Shown here: piece by piece, positions 46,365 through 60,575 of the stretch
Position numbering within the stretch: position 1 is the first letter of the stretch
Layout of the letters: each line of letters starts with the position of its first letter
DNA from: Rhodococcus gordoniae
GTDB lineage: Bacteria > Actinomycetota > Actinomycetes > Mycobacteriales > Mycobacteriaceae
DNA: 64,000 nt
Direction of reading: 5' to 3'
Assembly: GCF_001646655.1 (NCBI RefSeq)
Contig: NZ_LPZN01000028.1
Span: 1 to 64,000, forward strand
Position numbers and translations under genes: made by a program
The notes under the pieces: generated by a model
What the model was told of the DNA's origin: nothing
The model's database searches: none
What the model saw: only the letters and a program-made list of their open reading frames with translations

Positions 46365-47324
46365 TCAGCGGAAGGAGTCGGTGGCCTCGACGAGCCGGTG
46401 GACGATCCCCGGTTCGGTCGCCGCGTGTCCCGCATCGTCGACGAGGTGCAGCCGGGAGGACGGCCACGCCTCGTGCAGGTCGTGGGCACTGCGCGCCGGG
46501 CACACCACGTCGTAGCGGCCCTGCACGATCACACCCGGGATGTCGCGCAGCAGGTGCGCGTCGCGCAGGAGCGCCCCCTCGTCGAAGAAGCCGCGGTGGT
46601 GGAAGTAGTGGTTCTCGATGCGGGCGAAGGCCAACGCGAACCGGGGTTCGGCGGTTTCCGCGACCCGGTACGGGTTCGGCAACAGCGAGCTCGTGGCGCC
46701 CTCCCAGGTGGACCACGCGATGGCCGCGTTCAGGGCGACGTCCGGATCGGTCGAGTGCAGCAGACGGTGGTAGACGTCCACGGGATGCTCGCCCGCCCCG
46801 GCCCCGGCGAGCGGGGCGCAGAAGCCCTCCCATGCCTCGGGGAACAGCCGGCCGGCGCCGCCGTTGTAGTACCAGTCGATCTCGCTGCGGCGCAGCAGGA
46901 AGATCCCACGAAGGACGAGTTCGGTGACACGCTCGGGGTACCGCTGGGCGTACGCGAGGGCGAGAGTCGATCCCCACGACCCGCCGAACACCATCCACCT
47001 GTCCACCTCGAGGAAGGCACGCAGGCGTTCGATGTCGGCGGCGAGGTGGTCGGTGGTGTTGACCGACAGATCCGCACCATCGGCAACGTGGGGCCGCGAC
47101 CGGCCGCAGCCGCGCTGGTCGAACAACACGATCCTGTAGGCGGCCGGGTCGAAGAAGCGGCGGTGCAGGGGTGCGGTGCCGCCACCGGGACCGCCGTGGA
47201 GGAAGACCACGGGCTTGCCCTGCGGGTTACCGCTGACCTCCCAATACAGCTGCTGGCCGTCGCCGGCGTCGAGCATGCCCGTCGCGTGCGGCTCGATCGG
47301 CGGATACAGTTCGCGTCGCTCCAC
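46365..47324 (-). CDS. pip: Prolyl aminopeptidase
   Basis: A 319-residue alpha/beta hydrolase that removes N-terminal proline from peptides in the cytosol. The oxyanion HGGPGGG, nucleophile GGSWGS and the terminal histidine in DDAGHAATEPG are present. DQRGCGRSRPH is a hallmark of the S33 family. The GTG lies 3 bp after the stop of the upstream lipoprotein gene. It converges on the CHAP gene 7 bp away. Confidence 0.9.
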   Translation of the reverse strand: MERRELYPPIEPHATGMLDAGDGQQLYWEVSGNPQGKPVVFLHGGPGGGTAPLHRRFFDPAAYRIVLFDQRGCGRSRPHVADGADLSVNTTDHLAADIERLRAFLEVDRWMVFGGSWGSTLALAYAQRYPERVTELVLRGIFLLRRSEIDWYYNGGAGRLFPEAWEGFCAPLAGAGAGEHPVDVYHRLLHSTDPDVALNAAIAWSTWEGATSSLLPNPYRVAETAEPRFALAFARIENHYFHHRGFFDEGALLRDAHLLRDIPGVIVQGRYDVVCPARSAHDLHEAWPSSRLHLVDDAGHAATEPGIVHRLVEATDSFR

Positions 47325-47327
47325 GGG

Positions 47328-47786
47328 TCAGAACCCGACGAGACCCGACGCGAGATCGGGAATGTCGAGGCCGCGCAGGGCCTCCTCGCGCACCTGCGGG
47401 CACTGCGCGGAGGTCGCCGCGTCGATGCGGCCCCGGTCGCCCGCGAGCACGACGAGATCGACACCGTTCGCCGCACCCCATTCACCGACGAGGATGTTGA
47501 GGCCGCCGCGACCCACCGACGGGGTGTAGGTGCGCCAGTTCGACAACTGACCTTCGAGACGAGCACACAGGTCGGCGGTCTGCGCTTCGGTGAAGCCCCC
47601 GGCTCCGGCTTCCGAGGGTGAGCCTGCCGCGGACGGCGAACGCGTGGGCTCCGTCGACCGCGACGTCTCGACCGTGGCGTCGGTCGACGTTCCGCTGGGT
47701 GCCGGATCCTGAGCCGGTGCGCAGCCGACGAGAACACCGGCCAGTGCGGCGGTGACGGCGGGGACGAGACTGAAGCGGAGCTGCAT
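47328..47786 (-). CDS. Hypothetical lipoprotein
   Basis: A 152-residue protein with a signal peptide ending in the lipobox LVGC (C20). A Ser/Thr-rich linker follows (about 25-65) and then a conserved-looking domain ending DIPDLASGLVGF. It resembles small DUF-type mycobacterial lipoproteins, but no family is recognised with confidence. The ATG has GAGGTG. It is followed 3 bp later by pip. Confidence 0.75.
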   Translation of the reverse strand: MQLRFSLVPAVTAALAGVLVGCAPAQDPAPSGTSTDATVETSRSTEPTRSPSAAGSPSEAGAGGFTEAQTADLCARLEGQLSNWRTYTPSVGRGGLNILVGEWGAANGVDLVVLAGDRGRIDAATSAQCPQVREEALRGLDIPDLASGLVGF

Positions 47787-47859
47787 GGACACCTCGTGGT
47801 TTCGTACGGTCGGGTCGTCGTCGAGTCTGCCACCGATCCGGAAGGTGCCCGAAAAATGC

Positions 47860-47894
47860 GACGGGCACCACCGAACTCGTCGATGGTGCCCGTC
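47860..47894. terminator. Terminator after panB
   Basis: GACGGGCACCA (47860-47870) pairs with TGGTGCCCGTC (47884-47894), 11 bp, just beyond the panB stop on the minus strand. Confidence 0.75.
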
Positions 47895-47905
47895 GTCGCA
47901 GATCC

Positions 47906-48766
47906 TCAGAAGGAGTGCTCGGGCCCCGGGAAGGTGCCCTGCGCCACTTCTGCTGCGTACTGCGTTGCGGCGTGGCGCAGTTCGTCGCCCACCTGCCCGA
48001 ACTTCTTGACGAACTTCGCGGTCTTCCCGCTCGTGTAGCCGGCCATGTCCTGCCAGACGAGGACCTGGGCGTCGCACTCGTTGCCGGCGCCGATGCCGAC
48101 GGTCGGGATGCTCAGCTTGCGGGTGACCTGCCCGGCCAGATCGGCCGGCACCATCTCCATCACGACGGAGAAGGCGCCCGCCTCCTGGACGGCGATCGCA
48201 TCGGCGACGAGCTGCTCGGCGCCGTCGCCGCGTCCCTGCACCCGGAACCCGCCGAGCGTGTTCACGGACTGCGGGGTGAAGCCGATATGTGCCTGCACGG
48301 GGATGCCGGCGGCGGTGATCGCGGCGATCTGCGGAGCCATCCGCTCGCCGCCCTCGAGCTTCACCGCGTGGGCGCCGCCCTCCTTCATGAACCGCACGGC
48401 CGTCGCAAGGGCCTGTTCGGGCGAGGACTCGTAGGAACCGAACGGCAGGTCGGCGACGACGAGCGCGTGCGGAGCACCGCGCACGACGCCGCGGACGAGA
48501 GGGAGGAGCTCGTCGACGGTCACGGGCACCGTGGTGTCGTAGCCGTACACGACGTTGGCTGCCGAATCGCCCACGAGCAGGACGGGGATGCCCGCCTCCT
48601 CGAAGATGCGGGCGGAGGAGTAGTCGTAGGCCGTCAACTCTGCCCAGCGGCGGCCTTCGGCCTTCATCGCCTGCAGGTGATGGACTCGTGTCTTGCGCTT
48701 GGGGGTGTCGGCAGAGGCTGCAGCGGAAGCCGCGCCACCGTATACGGACGTCACGTTGTCGGACAT
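47906..48766 (-). CDS. panB: 3-methyl-2-oxobutanoate hydroxymethyltransferase
   Basis: A 286-residue enzyme making ketopantoate from alpha-ketoisovalerate and methylene-tetrahydrofolate, the first step to pantothenate and Co[22 protein letters not shown], the metal aspartates in LVGDSAANV and [10 protein letters not shown], and [10 protein letters not shown] are characteristic. The ATG has AGGGAC. No other pan gene lies in the window. Confidence 0.93.
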   Translation of the reverse strand: MSDNVTSVYGGAASAAASADTPKRKTRVHHLQAMKAEGRRWAELTAYDYSSARIFEEAGIPVLLVGDSAANVVYGYDTTVPVTVDELLPLVRGVVRGAPHALVVADLPFGSYESSPEQALATAVRFMKEGGAHAVKLEGGERMAPQIAAITAAGIPVQAHIGFTPQSVNTLGGFRVQGRGDGAEQLVADAIAVQEAGAFSVVMEMVPADLAGQVTRKLSIPTVGIGAGNECDAQVLVWQDMAGYTSGKTAKFVKKFGQVGDELRHAATQYAAEVAQGTFPGPEHSF

Positions 48767-48954
48767 CACTGTCCCTTTCTTCCTCGAGGCCCTCGGGGTC
48801 CCCGGGTCGGGTGATGACCGTCTCAGTCTGCCACTCGGGCCGGAACCCGCGAAGATTCCGGGGCGGTGCGATTCGTCACACCACTGCGCCGCCGGTGGTG
48901 AACAGCGCCGGTGGCGAGGGCAGTGCGCAGCTCTGTCCGTGGCACGATCGGATC

Positions 48955-50505
48955 GTGCCCCACCCTGTTCGTGCGCGTATCCGTCGTCTGTCCGTCCTGG
49001 CGCTCGTGGCCGCTGCGGCGGCGACCGCGTGCGGTGACGCCGTCGAGGAGGCACGGCAGCCCTCGGCGGTCGGAGTGGTTCCCGGACTCGAACGGTTCTA
49101 CCGACAGGACCCGGAGTGGGGGTCGTGCGGGCCGTACGGCGCCGAGGGGCCGATGCTGGAGCGGCAGGGCGTGGAATGCGCACGGCTCGAGGTTCCGCTC
49201 GACTACGCGGATCCGAGCGGTGAGGTGATCACCCTCGCGGTGTCGCGCCTGGCCGCCACGGGCGACCGGATCGGTTCCCTGCTGGTCAATCCCGGCGGAC
49301 CGGGCGCCTCGGGGCTGTCGACGGCGCTCGCCGCCGACAGCACCGTCCTTGCCGACCGCTTCGACGTGATCGGCTTCGACCCTCGCGGTGTCGGGTCGTC
49401 CGAACCGGCGGTCCGCTGCCTCACCGACGCCGAGTTCGACGCCGACCGCGCCCTCGACGACGGGGACACGAGCCCCGAGGGCATCGCCGAGGCGGAGAAG
49501 CGCAATCGCGAGTACGCGCAGTTGTGCGCCGAACGCAACGGTACGGACCTGCTCGCCCACGTCGGCACTCGTGAGGTCGTGCAGGACATGGACGTGCTTC
49601 GCGGCGTTCTGGGCGACGACGCGCTGACCTATCTCGGCTACTCGTACGGAACCCGGCTCGGCACCCTCTACGCCGAGGCCTTCCCCGGTCGGGTGCGGGC
49701 CATGGTGCTCGACGGTGCGATCGACCCCGAGCAGGACCCGGTCGAGGAGATCGTTCTGCAGGCCGACGGCTTCCGGAAAGCCTTCGACGAATTCGCGGCG
49801 TACTGTGCGCAGTACGCCGGATGCCCCCTCGGGGCCGATCCCGGCCGGGCCGCCGAGCGGTTCCGGGCGCTCGTCGACCCGCTGCTCGACGCTCCCGCAC
49901 CCACGACCGACCCGCGCGGACTGAGTCACCGCGACGCGATCACCGGCGTGCAGCAGGGGTTGTACTCGCCGACGCTGTGGGGGTCGTTGCGCGGCGGGCT
50001 GGAGTCGCTCGCGAGCACCGGCACCGGCGACACCCTGTTGCGGCTCGCCGATCTCTACGAAGGGCGCGGCGAGGACGGCACCTACAGCAACATCACCGAC
50101 GCTTTCAACGCGATCCGGTGCGTGGACGACCCACCGGTGACCGACCGGGCGCTCGCGGGCGAACTCGACACGCGGTTCCGCGCGGCCGCACCCTTCCTCG
50201 ACGACGGCCGCGGCACCGGATCGGCGGCCCTCGACGTCTGTGCCTTCTGGCCGGTGCCGGCCACCGGGGAACCGCACACTCCCGACGTTCGCGATCTGCC
50301 GCCCGTGCTCGTGGTCTCGACGACCGGGGATCCCGCGACCCCCTACGACGCGGGGGTCGAACTCGCCGCCCGGCTCGGTGGTGTCCTGGTGACCTTCGAG
50401 GGAACGCAGCACACCGTCGCCCTGGACGGCAACGAGTGCGTGGACACCGCTGTGACCAGCTATCTGGTGGATCTCGAGGTGCCCGCGCGGGATCCTCGCT
50501 GTTGA
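48955..50505 (+). CDS. Hip1/CaeA-like secreted alpha/beta hydrolase (TAP-like C-terminus)
   Basis: A 516-residue lipoprotein hydrolase (lipobox ATAC, C26). The oxyanion NPGGPGASG, the nucleophile GYSYGT and the C-terminal TAP-like domain with [12 protein letters not shown] and GTQHTVAL supply the triad. It resembles the mycobacterial cell-envelope protease/esterase Hip1 (CaeA, Rv2224c), which also neighbours panB and glnA2. Mycobacteria have a tandem pair here; only one copy is present. Confidence 0.85.
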   Translation: MPHPVRARIRRLSVLALVAAAAATACGDAVEEARQPSAVGVVPGLERFYRQDPEWGSCGPYGAEGPMLERQGVECARLEVPLDYADPSGEVITLAVSRLAATGDRIGSLLVNPGGPGASGLSTALAADSTVLADRFDVIGFDPRGVGSSEPAVRCLTDAEFDADRALDDGDTSPEGIAEAEKRNREYAQLCAERNGTDLLAHVGTREVVQDMDVLRGVLGDDALTYLGYSYGTRLGTLYAEAFPGRVRAMVLDGAIDPEQDPVEEIVLQADGFRKAFDEFAAYCAQYAGCPLGADPGRAAERFRALVDPLLDAPAPTTDPRGLSHRDAITGVQQGLYSPTLWGSLRGGLESLASTGTGDTLLRLADLYEGRGEDGTYSNITDAFNAIRCVDDPPVTDRALAGELDTRFRAAAPFLDDGRGTGSAALDVCAFWPVPATGEPHTPDVRDLPPVLVVSTTGDPATPYDAGVELAARLGGVLVTFEGTQHTVALDGNECVDTAVTSYLVDLEVPARDPRC

Positions 50506-50590
50506 CCGGAGGGGCGTGTGAGCGACACGCCATCCGGATGCGCCTGCCGATGTAACACGGAATTAACGGATTGTGCCTAGTCTCGCGGGT

Positions 50591-51928
50591 ATGGATCGCC
50601 AGAAGGAGTTCGTGCTCCGCACCCTCGAAGAGCGCGACATTCGGTTCGTGCGTCTGTGGTTCACCGACGTCGTCGGCACTCTCAAGTCGGTGGCGATCGC
50701 GCCTGCCGAACTCGAAGGGGCCTTCGAGGAGGGCATCGGCTTCGACGGCTCGGCCGTCGAGGGCTTCTCCCGCATCTCCGAAGCCGACATGGTTGCGCGT
50801 CCCGACGCCACCACCTTCCAGGTGCTGCCCTGGAGCGACGACCGGGGCCACCAGTACTCGGCCCGGATGTTCTGCGACATCACCATGCCCGGCGGCACCC
50901 CGAGCTGGGCCGATCCCCGCCACGTGCTGAGGCGTCAGCTCAACAAGGCTTCCGATCTCGGGTTCAGCTGCTACGTGCACCCCGAGATCGAGTTCTTCCT
51001 CGTCGAGGACGGCCCCGAGGGCAGTGCACCCGTGCCGGCCGACATCGGCGGCTACTTCGACCAGTCGGTGCACCGTTCCGCCCCGCACTTCCGGCGTCAC
51101 GCCATCGACGCGCTCGAATCCATGGGTATCTCGGTGGAGTTCAGCCACCACGAAACCGCACCGGGCCAGCAGGAGATCGACCTGCGCTACGCCGATGCGC
51201 TGTCCATGGCCGACAACGTCATGACCTTCCGCTACGTGGTCAAGGAGATCGCGATGCAGGAGGGCGTGCGGGCCACCTTCATGCCCAAGCCCTTCCGCGA
51301 CCACGCCGGGTCGGCGATGCACACCCACATGTCGCTGTTCGAAGGTGAGACCAACGCCTTCCACGACCCGGACGACCCGCTGCAGCTCTCGGCGACCGGC
51401 AAGGCGTTCATCGCCGGCATCCTCGAACACTCCAACGAGATCAGCGCCGTCACCAACCAGTGGGTCAACTCGTACAAGCGTCTCGTGCACGGTGGAGAGG
51501 CACCGACGGCCGCCTGCTGGGGTCCGTCCAACCGCTCCGCGCTCGTGCGTGTCCCGATGTACACCCCGAACAAGGCGTCGTCGCGGCGCGTCGAGATCCG
51601 CACCCCCGACTCGGCGTGCAATCCCTATCTCACCTTCGCGGTGTTGCTCGCGGCCGGTCTGCGCGGCATCGAGAAGGGTTACGAGCTCGCACCCGAGGCC
51701 GAGGACGACGTATGGTCGCTGACCTCCGCCGAGCGTCGCGCCATGGGCTACCGCGAACTGCCCACCGATCTCGACATCGCGCTGCGCGAGATGGAGAAGT
51801 CCGAACTCGTCGCCGAGACCCTCGGTGAGCACGTCTTCGACTACTTCCTGCGCAACAAGTGGCGGGAGTGGGAGAACTACCGCAGCCAGGTCACCCCGTT
51901 CGAACTCGAGCAGTACCTGGGGTTGTAA
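50591..51928 (+). CDS. glnA2: Glutamine synthetase GlnA2
   Basis: A 445-residue type I glutamine synthetase. [21 protein letters not shown], the ATP motif in [20 protein letters not shown] and [13 protein letters not shown] are present. At the loop where GlnA1 has the adenylylated tyrosine (LYELPPEE) this protein has VWSLTSAE, so it should escape GlnE control. TAGTCT (50578-50583) is 7 nt before the ATG, which suggests leaderless translation. It is followed by glnE after 17 bp. Confidence 0.9.
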   Translation: MDRQKEFVLRTLEERDIRFVRLWFTDVVGTLKSVAIAPAELEGAFEEGIGFDGSAVEGFSRISEADMVARPDATTFQVLPWSDDRGHQYSARMFCDITMPGGTPSWADPRHVLRRQLNKASDLGFSCYVHPEIEFFLVEDGPEGSAPVPADIGGYFDQSVHRSAPHFRRHAIDALESMGISVEFSHHETAPGQQEIDLRYADALSMADNVMTFRYVVKEIAMQEGVRATFMPKPFRDHAGSAMHTHMSLFEGETNAFHDPDDPLQLSATGKAFIAGILEHSNEISAVTNQWVNSYKRLVHGGEAPTAACWGPSNRSALVRVPMYTPNKASSRRVEIRTPDSACNPYLTFAVLLAAGLRGIEKGYELAPEAEDDVWSLTSAERRAMGYRELPTDLDIALREMEKSELVAETLGEHVFDYFLRNKWREWENYRSQVTPFELEQYLGL

Positions 51929-51945
51929 GCGACGATGGAAACGTG

Positions 51946-54900
51946 GTGAGACCGCCCAGCGCGCGTTCGGTAGTTCCCGGCCCCGGTCGGCTCGGCCTCG
52001 TCGAGCCGACCGCCCCTGCCGAACTCGCTCGACTCGGATGGAACGACGCCGACAGCGTCGAACTGCTGTGGTCGCTGTCCCGTGCCCCGAACGCGGATCT
52101 GGCGTTGCGCACTCTCGTGCGACTGGCCGACGCGCTCGGTGACGACTGGACGGACCTCGACTCGGCGCTCCGCTCGGACACAGGCCTGCGCGGCCGGCTG
52201 TTCGGGCTGTTCGGTGCGTCGTCGGCGCTCGGCGACCACGTCGTCGCCAATCCGGATCGCTGGACGATGCTCGCGGGCAGCGCGGCGCTGCCCGACAAGC
52301 ACACCTTCACGGCGCGGATGCTCGACAGCGTCGACGCCGAGCCCGAGCCCGACGGGCGGCCCGGCCGGTTGATCCACCGGGCCGGACTCGTCGGCCCACA
52401 CGCGGTCGCGGCGCTGCGGACCACCTACCGCGACCAGCTCATGCTGATCGCCGCCGCCGATCTCGCCGCGGTGGTCGAGAACGAACCGGTGGTGCCCTAT
52501 CTCGAGGTCGGTGCGCTGCTCGCCGACCTCGCCGATGCGGCGCTGACCGCGGCGCTCGCGGTGGCCGTGTCCACGGTGATTCCGGACGGCCCGTGCCCGA
52601 TCGACCTCGCCGTCATCGCGATGGGCAAGTGCGGTGCGCGCGAACTGAACTACGTCAGCGACGTCGACGTCGTGTTCGTCGCCGAACCCGCCGATGCCCG
52701 GGCGAGCCGGATCGCCGGCGAGATGATGCGCATCGGCACGTCGGCGTTCTTCGAGGTCGATGCCGCGCTGCGCCCGGAGGGCAAGCGCGGCGAACTCGTC
52801 CGCACCCTCGAATCCCATGTCGCGTACTACAACCGGTGGGCCAAGACCTGGGAGTTCCAGGCGCTGCTCAAGGCGCGACCGATGACCGGGGATCTCGACC
52901 TCGGCCGCCGGTACATCGACGCCATGAGCCCGATGGTGTGGACCGCCTCCGAACGCGAGGACTTCGTCCCCGATGTGCAGGCGATGCGGCGCCGGGTCGA
53001 GGAGATGGTCCCGCCCGAACTGCGCGAGCGCGAACTCAAGCTCGGACGCGGCAGCCTCCGCGACGTCGAATTCGCCGTGCAGTTGCTGCAACTCGTGCAC
53101 GGCCGCGTCGACGAGTCGCTCCGCGTCCCCAACACCGTCGAAGCGCTGTGCGCGCTCGCCGACGGCGGCTATGTGGGCCGCGACGATGCGGCGAACATGC
53201 GGGCGTCCTACGAATTCCTCCGCCTGCTCGAACACCGGTTGCAGTTGCAGAGGCTCAAGCGGACCCATACCCTGCCTCCCCCGGAGGACCGCGAGGCGCT
53301 GCGCTGGCTCGCCCGTGCCGCCCACATGCGACCGGACGGACGCAAGGACGCGCTCGGCGTTCTCGAATCGGAGATCAAGCGCAACTCGTCGCGGATCCGC
53401 AAACTGCACGCGCGCCTGTTCTACCGGCCGCTGCTCGACTCGGTGAGCAAGCTCGACAAGGAAGCCCTGCGCCTGTCGCCCGACGCGGCGGTCCGCCAGC
53501 TCGCGGCGCTCGGCTACAACGCCCCGCAGCACGCGATGGAACACCTGGCTGCGCTGTCCGGCGGGGCCTCACGCAAGGCGCGAATCCAGGCGCTGCTGCT
53601 CCCGCAACTGCTCGAATATCTCGGGGAGACAACCGATCCCGATGCCGGCCTGCTCGCCTATCGACGGCTGTCCGATGCGCTCTACGACACCGTCTGGTTC
53701 CTGCGGGTGCTGCGCGACGAACCGGCGGTGGCCGAACGCCTCATGACGGTTCTCGGCTCGTCGGCCTATGTCGCCGACCTGCTGGTGAAATCTCCCGACG
53801 TCATCCGCCTGTACGCCGACGCCTCGACCGGGCCGCGGCTGCTCGAGGCGAACCCGCCCGAGGTGGCGCGCGCCCTCGTCGCCTCGTCGTCGCGCTACTC
53901 CGATCCCGCACGCGCGATCGCCGCCGCGCGCTCACTCCGCCGTGCCGAACTCGCGCGGGTCGCGAGCGCCGACATCCTCGGGATGCTCGACGTGCCGCAG
54001 GTGTGCAAGGCGTTGTCCGCGGTATGGGCGGGCGTGCTCGAAGCCGCGCTCGATGCGGTGATCCGTGCCTCGGTACAGTCTCGCGGACCGGCCCCGGCCC
54101 GCATCGCCGTGATCGGGATGGGACGGCTCGGTGGCGGCGAACTCGGCTACGGATCCGATGCGGACGTGTTGTTCGTGTGTGATCCGCTGCCGGACGCCGA
54201 CGAGACCGATGCGGTCAAGTGGGCCACGAGCATCGCCGAACAGGTGCGGCGACTGCTGGGTGCGCCGAGCACCGATCCGCCTCTCGAGGTGGATCTGGAT
54301 CTGCGTCCGGAAGGTCGCAGTGGTCCGATCGTGAGGACGTTCGCGTCCTACCGCGCGTACTACACGCAGTGGGCCGAGGTGTGGGAGGTCCAGGCTCTGC
54401 TGCGCGCGCATGCCGTCGCAGGGGATCGCGAACTCGGCACACGCTTCCTGCACATGATCGACGACGTGCGGTATCCCGAGGGCGGGGTCTCCCACGAGGC
54501 CGTCCGCGAGATCCGGCGGATCAAGGCCCGCGTCGACTCCGAGCGGCTGCCGCGCGGCGCCGATCCGGCGACCCACACCAAACTCGGCAGGGGTGGGCTC
54601 GCCGACATCGAGTGGACCGTGCAGTTGCTGCAGCTCCAGCACGCATACGGCATCCCGGCATTGCACACGACCTCGACGCTCGACGCGCTCGACGCCATCG
54701 GAGCCGCCGAACTGCTCAGCGCCACCGACGTCGAACTTCTCCGGACGGCGTGGATCACCGCGACGGATGCGCGCAACTGCCTCGTGCTCGTGCGCGGTAA
54801 ACCGACCGACCAACTCCCCGGTCCCGGACGGTTGCTGGAAGCGGTTGCCCGCGTGACGGGTTGGCGTGGCGAGGACGCGTCGGAGTTCCTCGACTACTAC

Positions 54901-54954
54901 CTGCGCGTGACGCGGCGTGCGCGGGCGGTCGTCGAGCGGGTCTTCTGGGATTAG
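51946..54954 (+). CDS. glnE: Glutamine synthetase adenylyltransferase/adenylyl-removing enzyme
   Basis: A 1002-residue enzyme with two nucleotidyltransferase domains. The first is [20 protein letters not shown]-like near 220, the second [19 protein letters not shown] near 725. They are joined by regulatory helices (YHPAF-like core, [19 protein letters not shown]). They remove and add AMP at the GlnA1 tyrosine. GTG at 51946; the adjacent GTG at 51943 is equally possible. It forms a unit with glnA2, although glnA1 is its likely target. Confidence 0.92.
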   Translation: MRPPSARSVVPGPGRLGLVEPTAPAELARLGWNDADSVELLWSLSRAPNADLALRTLVRLADALGDDWTDLDSALRSDTGLRGRLFGLFGASSALGDHVVANPDRWTMLAGSAALPDKHTFTARMLDSVDAEPEPDGRPGRLIHRAGLVGPHAVAALRTTYRDQLMLIAAADLAAVVENEPVVPYLEVGALLADLADAALTAALAVAVSTVIPDGPCPIDLAVIAMGKCGARELNYVSDVDVVFVAEPADARASRIAGEMMRIGTSAFFEVDAALRPEGKRGELVRTLESHVAYYNRWAKTWEFQALLKARPMTGDLDLGRRYIDAMSPMVWTASEREDFVPDVQAMRRRVEEMVPPELRERELKLGRGSLRDVEFAVQLLQLVHGRVDESLRVPNTVEALCALADGGYVGRDDAANMRASYEFLRLLEHRLQLQRLKRTHTLPPPEDREALRWLARAAHMRPDGRKDALGVLESEIKRNSSRIRKLHARLFYRPLLDSVSKLDKEALRLSPDAAVRQLAALGYNAPQHAMEHLAALSGGASRKARIQALLLPQLLEYLGETTDPDAGLLAYRRLSDALYDTVWFLRVLRDEPAVAERLMTVLGSSAYVADLLVKSPDVIRLYADASTGPRLLEANPPEVARALVASSSRYSDPARAIAAARSLRRAELARVASADILGMLDVPQVCKALSAVWAGVLEAALDAVIRASVQSRGPAPARIAVIGMGRLGGGELGYGSDADVLFVCDPLPDADETDAVKWATSIAEQVRRLLGAPSTDPPLEVDLDLRPEGRSGPIVRTFASYRAYYTQWAEVWEVQALLRAHAVAGDRELGTRFLHMIDDVRYPEGGVSHEAVREIRRIKARVDSERLPRGADPATHTKLGRGGLADIEWTVQLLQLQHAYGIPALHTTSTLDALDAIGAAELLSATDVELLRTAWITATDARNCLVLVRGKPTDQLPGPGRLLEAVARVTGWRGEDASEFLDYYLRVTRRARAVVERVFWD

Positions 54955-54961
54955 TCGGCCG

Positions 54962-55297
54962 TCAATCGCAGACGATGACGAGTGCGAGTCCTCGCCAGAC
55001 CTCGACCTCGGTCTTGTCCCATGTCCCGTCTTCGTGATTCCAGTCGTATTCGACCTCGACGTCGTAGCCGCGGTCGCGTTGCTCGGTCACCCGGCAGTTC
55101 TGCATGGTGCTGCCGGAACGGTTGAGGATGATGTAGGGGACTCCGGCGTCGGAGAGCACTGTCCGGGCCTGTTCCTGTGACATCCCGACGACGGAGACGT
55201 CGGTCTGTGCCGCTGCGGTGCCGGCGAGTGCGACGGACAGGGGGACAGGGGACAGGAGTGCGGCGGCACAGGCCGCCGAGATGAGAGATCTACGCAT
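54962..55297 (-). CDS. Small secreted PASTA-like protein
   Basis: A 111-residue protein with a signal peptide (cleavage near AAAQ, residue 33) and a single PASTA-like domain (VVGMSQEQARTVLSDAGVPY). Two cysteines (in QNCRVTEQ and the C-terminal VIVCD) could pair. The ligand is unknown; PASTA domains elsewhere bind cell-wall fragments. The ATG has GGGAGG. It converges on glnE 7 bp away. Confidence 0.7.
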   Translation of the reverse strand: MRRSLISAACAAALLSPVPLSVALAGTAAAQTDVSVVGMSQEQARTVLSDAGVPYIILNRSGSTMQNCRVTEQRDRGYDVEVEYDWNHEDGTWDKTEVEVWRGLALVIVCD

Positions 55298-55464
55298 GGT
55301 GGGGCCTCCCAGGGAGACGAGTCGTTCGAGTACGGACCTCGTCGCATCTGCTCCCCCCGAGAGCGGAATGTGACACATATCACCAAAATCGCACTCCCAC
55401 GGTACACCTGTGTGTAGTAAGTCTGTCCAGTCCGTTTTCTCGGTACCCCTTCGCCGCACGCTGC

Positions 55465-55496
55465 GGAGCCACCCGCCGAGTACGGCGGGTGGCTCC
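55465..55496. terminator. Terminator after katG
   Basis: A perfect 14-bp stem, GGAGCCACCCGCCG with its complement, and a 4-nt loop, 40 bp beyond the katG stop. Confidence 0.85.
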
Positions 55497-55536
55497 GGAG
55501 TGGTGCATCAGGCGCGGTCGTGGACCGCTGAGGCCC

Positions 55537-58203
<2,667 letters not shown>

Positions 58204-58348
58204 CTATGGACCACTTTTCTGGAATCGGTCGCGATTCGGTCGGATCCGATGAGGAACGAACGCATCTCGCGTGCCGAACCGGGGTTCGCTACCGCTGCAG
58301 CCGGGGCGAGCCCCGGTTCGGCGCGCGAGGATGCCGGTGCGGAAAAGA

Positions 58349-58390
58349 CGAGAGGCCGCCCGTCCCGAACAGGGGACGAGCGGCCTCTCG
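58349..58390. terminator. Terminator after glnA1
   Basis: CGAGAGGCCGC (58349-58359) pairs with GCGGCCTCTCG (58380-58390), and an inner GTCCC/GGGAC stem continues it. Confidence 0.85.
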
Positions 58391-58412
58391 AAGAGTGCCT
58401 ACCGGATCCGAC

Positions 58413-59849
58413 TCAGCAGTCGAAGTACAGCTGGAACTCGTAGGGGTGCGGACGCAGGTTGACCGGAGCGATCTCCTGCTCGCGCTTGAGCGAGATCCAG
58501 GTCTCGATGAGGTCGGTGGTGAAGACGCCGCCCTCGGTGAGGTACTCGTGGTCGCGCTCGAGATTGTCGATGACGGCCGACAGGCTCGTCGGAGCCTGCG
58601 GGATGTTCTTGGCCTCCTCCGGCGGGAGCTCGTAGAGGTCCTTGTCGACCGGGGCGAGCGGCTCGATCTTGTTCTTGATGCCGTCGAGGCCGGCCATCAT
58701 CTGCGCCGCGAAGTTCAGGTAGGGGTTACCCGAGGAGTCGGGAGCGCGGAACTCGAGGCGCTTGGCCTTCGGGTTGTTGCCCGTGATCGGGATACGCACG
58801 GCAGCCGAACGGTTGCGCTGGCTGTACACGAGGTTGATCGGAGCCTCGTAGCCCGGCACCAGACGGTGGTACGAGTTGATCGTCGGGTTCGTGAAGGCGA
58901 GCAGCGACGGCGCGTGGTGCAGGATGCCACCGATGTACCAGCGGGCCACATCGGACAGGCCTGCGTAGCCGGCCTCGTCGTGGAACAGCGGCTTGCCGTC
59001 CTTCCACAGCGACTGGTGCACGTGCATGCCCGAACCGTTGTCGCCGAACAGCGGCTTCGGCATGAAGGTGACGGTCTTGCCGGCCTGCCACGCGGTGTTC
59101 TTGACGATGTACTTGAACAGCTGCAGGTCGTCGGCCGCGGCGAGCAGGGTGTTGAACTTGTAGTTGATCTCGGCCTGGCCGCCGGTGCCCACCTCGTGAT
59201 GGCCGCGCTCGAGTTCGAAGCCGGCATCGGCGAGGTTGGTGGCGATCTGATCGCGCAGGTCGACGTAGTGGTCGTACGGTGCGACGGGGAAGTAGCCGCC
59301 CTTCGCCCGGACCTTGTAGCCGCGGTTGGGGGTGCCGTCGGCGTTGTACTCGACGCCGGTGTTCCAGGAACCGGAGACCGCGTCGATCTCGTAGAAGGCG
59401 CCGTTGATCTTCGAGTCGTAGGCGATCGAGTCGAAGATGTAGAACTCGGCCTCGGCGCCGAAGAAGGCAGTATCGGCGATGCCGGTGCTGATCAGGTATT
59501 CCTCGGCCTTGCGCGCGACGTTGCGGGGGTCGCGGCTGTAGGACTCGCGGGTGAAGGGGTCGTGGACGAAGAAGCTGATGTTGAGCGTCTTGGCTGCGCG
59601 GAAGGGATCCAGACGCGCGGTCGTCACATCGGGGAGCAGCAGCATGTCGGACTCATGGATCGACTGGAACCCACGGACCGAGGAACCGTCGAATGCCAGA
59701 CCGTCCTCGAGCACGTCCTCGTTGAAGGCCTTGGCCGGGATGGAGAAGTGCTGCTCGATGCCGGGCAGGTCGGTGAAGCGGACGTCGACGTATTCGACGT
59801 TCTCTTCCGCGATGAACTTGAATACCTCTTCGGCCGTGGTGAACGCCAC
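58413..59849 (-). CDS. glnA1: Glutamine synthetase GlnA1 (main type I)
   Basis: A 478-residue ammonia-assimilating enzyme. [23 protein letters not shown], the ATP motif [19 protein letters not shown] and NRSAAVRIP are present. The adenylylation tyrosine is in [10 protein letters not shown] (about residue 406), so GlnE should regulate it. The GTG has AGGAGC. Upstream, a GlnR-type site abuts a TAGGCT -10. Confidence 0.95.
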   Translation of the reverse strand: MAFTTAEEVFKFIAEENVEYVDVRFTDLPGIEQHFSIPAKAFNEDVLEDGLAFDGSSVRGFQSIHESDMLLLPDVTTARLDPFRAAKTLNISFFVHDPFTRESYSRDPRNVARKAEEYLISTGIADTAFFGAEAEFYIFDSIAYDSKINGAFYEIDAVSGSWNTGVEYNADGTPNRGYKVRAKGGYFPVAPYDHYVDLRDQIATNLADAGFELERGHHEVGTGGQAEINYKFNTLLAAADDLQLFKYIVKNTAWQAGKTVTFMPKPLFGDNGSGMHVHQSLWKDGKPLFHDEAGYAGLSDVARWYIGGILHHAPSLLAFTNPTINSYHRLVPGYEAPINLVYSQRNRSAAVRIPITGNNPKAKRLEFRAPDSSGNPYLNFAAQMMAGLDGIKNKIEPLAPVDKDLYELPPEEAKNIPQAPTSLSAVIDNLERDHEYLTEGGVFTTDLIETWISLKREQEIAPVNLRPHPYEFQLYFDC

Positions 59850-59937
59850 GCTTGTGCTCCTTCAGTCGGTGCGCGCCATGGGTGCTGGGCGCCTGCGTCG
59901 GATCAGACGTTATGGATCTGGTGTTGCCCGTCCATCA

Positions 59938-59960
59938 AGCCTATGTTTCGTGGGTGTTAC
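59938..59960 (-). promoter_or_regulatory. GlnR-type site and -10 of glnA1
   Basis: On the minus strand GTAAC-n6-GAAAC (59960-59945) fits the actinobacterial GlnR a-b consensus exactly. TAGGCT (59943-59938) follows 1 nt later. The position over the -35 region suits nitrogen control. No clear second a-b pair was seen. Confidence 0.6.
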
Positions 59961-60059
59961 ACATGTCTTCGTCCTGCAGTGAGGTCGAAAAGGTGGTATA
60001 AGTCACCACTGCCAACACGGGTCGACGCTGGTCCGCCCAGGAGAGCTTATCCTGGTGTC

Positions 60060-60536
60060 ATGGCACGCATGACGGGCAGTTGGCTTTCCGGGCCTGCTGC
60101 GGCGCTTCCCCAAGGTCTCCGGCAGGAGCAGGACTATCCCGGGCAGCTGCTCGGCCTCCCCGAGCACGGCCCCGGTTCCATGGTGCCCACGAGCCGCAGG
60201 GTGCTTGCCCTCGTGATCGACTGGTTCATGGCCATGGCGATCGCCGCCGGTCTGGTCGGGGGCAACCCCCTCGAGAGTCCGCTGCTGTCGTCGTACACCC
60301 TGATCATCTGGTTCGTGGTGGGCGTGGGGTGCGTGAGCCTGTTCTCGTTCACGCCGGGGCAGTTCGTCGCCGGCCTCCAGGTGGCGCGGGTGGACGCTCC
60401 CGTGCGAGTGGGCATCGTGCGAGCGCTCGCACGCCAGGTCCTGCTGGTGTTCATCGCTCCGGCGCTCGTCACGGACGTCGACGGTCGCGGCCTCCAGGAC
60501 CGCGCCACCGGCACCGCGGTCGTTCGTTCGCGCTGA
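60060..60536 (+). CDS. RDD-family membrane protein
   Basis: A 158-residue RDD protein with helices near 48-66, 78-98 and 118-140, and the RDD start in SRRVLALVIDWFM. The GRGLQDRATGTAVV end, with its Q-D-R-A motif, is also typical. Role unknown. TATCCT (60048-60053) lies 6 nt before the ATG, so translation is probably leaderless. It is divergent from glnA1. Confidence 0.83.
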   Translation: MARMTGSWLSGPAAALPQGLRQEQDYPGQLLGLPEHGPGSMVPTSRRVLALVIDWFMAMAIAAGLVGGNPLESPLLSSYTLIIWFVVGVGCVSLFSFTPGQFVAGLQVARVDAPVRVGIVRALARQVLLVFIAPALVTDVDGRGLQDRATGTAVVRSR

Positions 60537-60560
60537 CCGCGCGGTCGTTCGTTCGCGCTG
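60515..60560. repeat. 21-bp tandem duplication at the RDD gene stop
   Basis: CGCGGTCGTTCGTTCGCGCT plus G occurs at 60515-60535 and 60540-60560, a period of 25 bp. The first copy encodes the last codons of the RDD gene and the second is its non-coding duplicate. Confidence 0.85.
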
Positions 60561-60575
60561 GCCCGCCGCCCCTTC

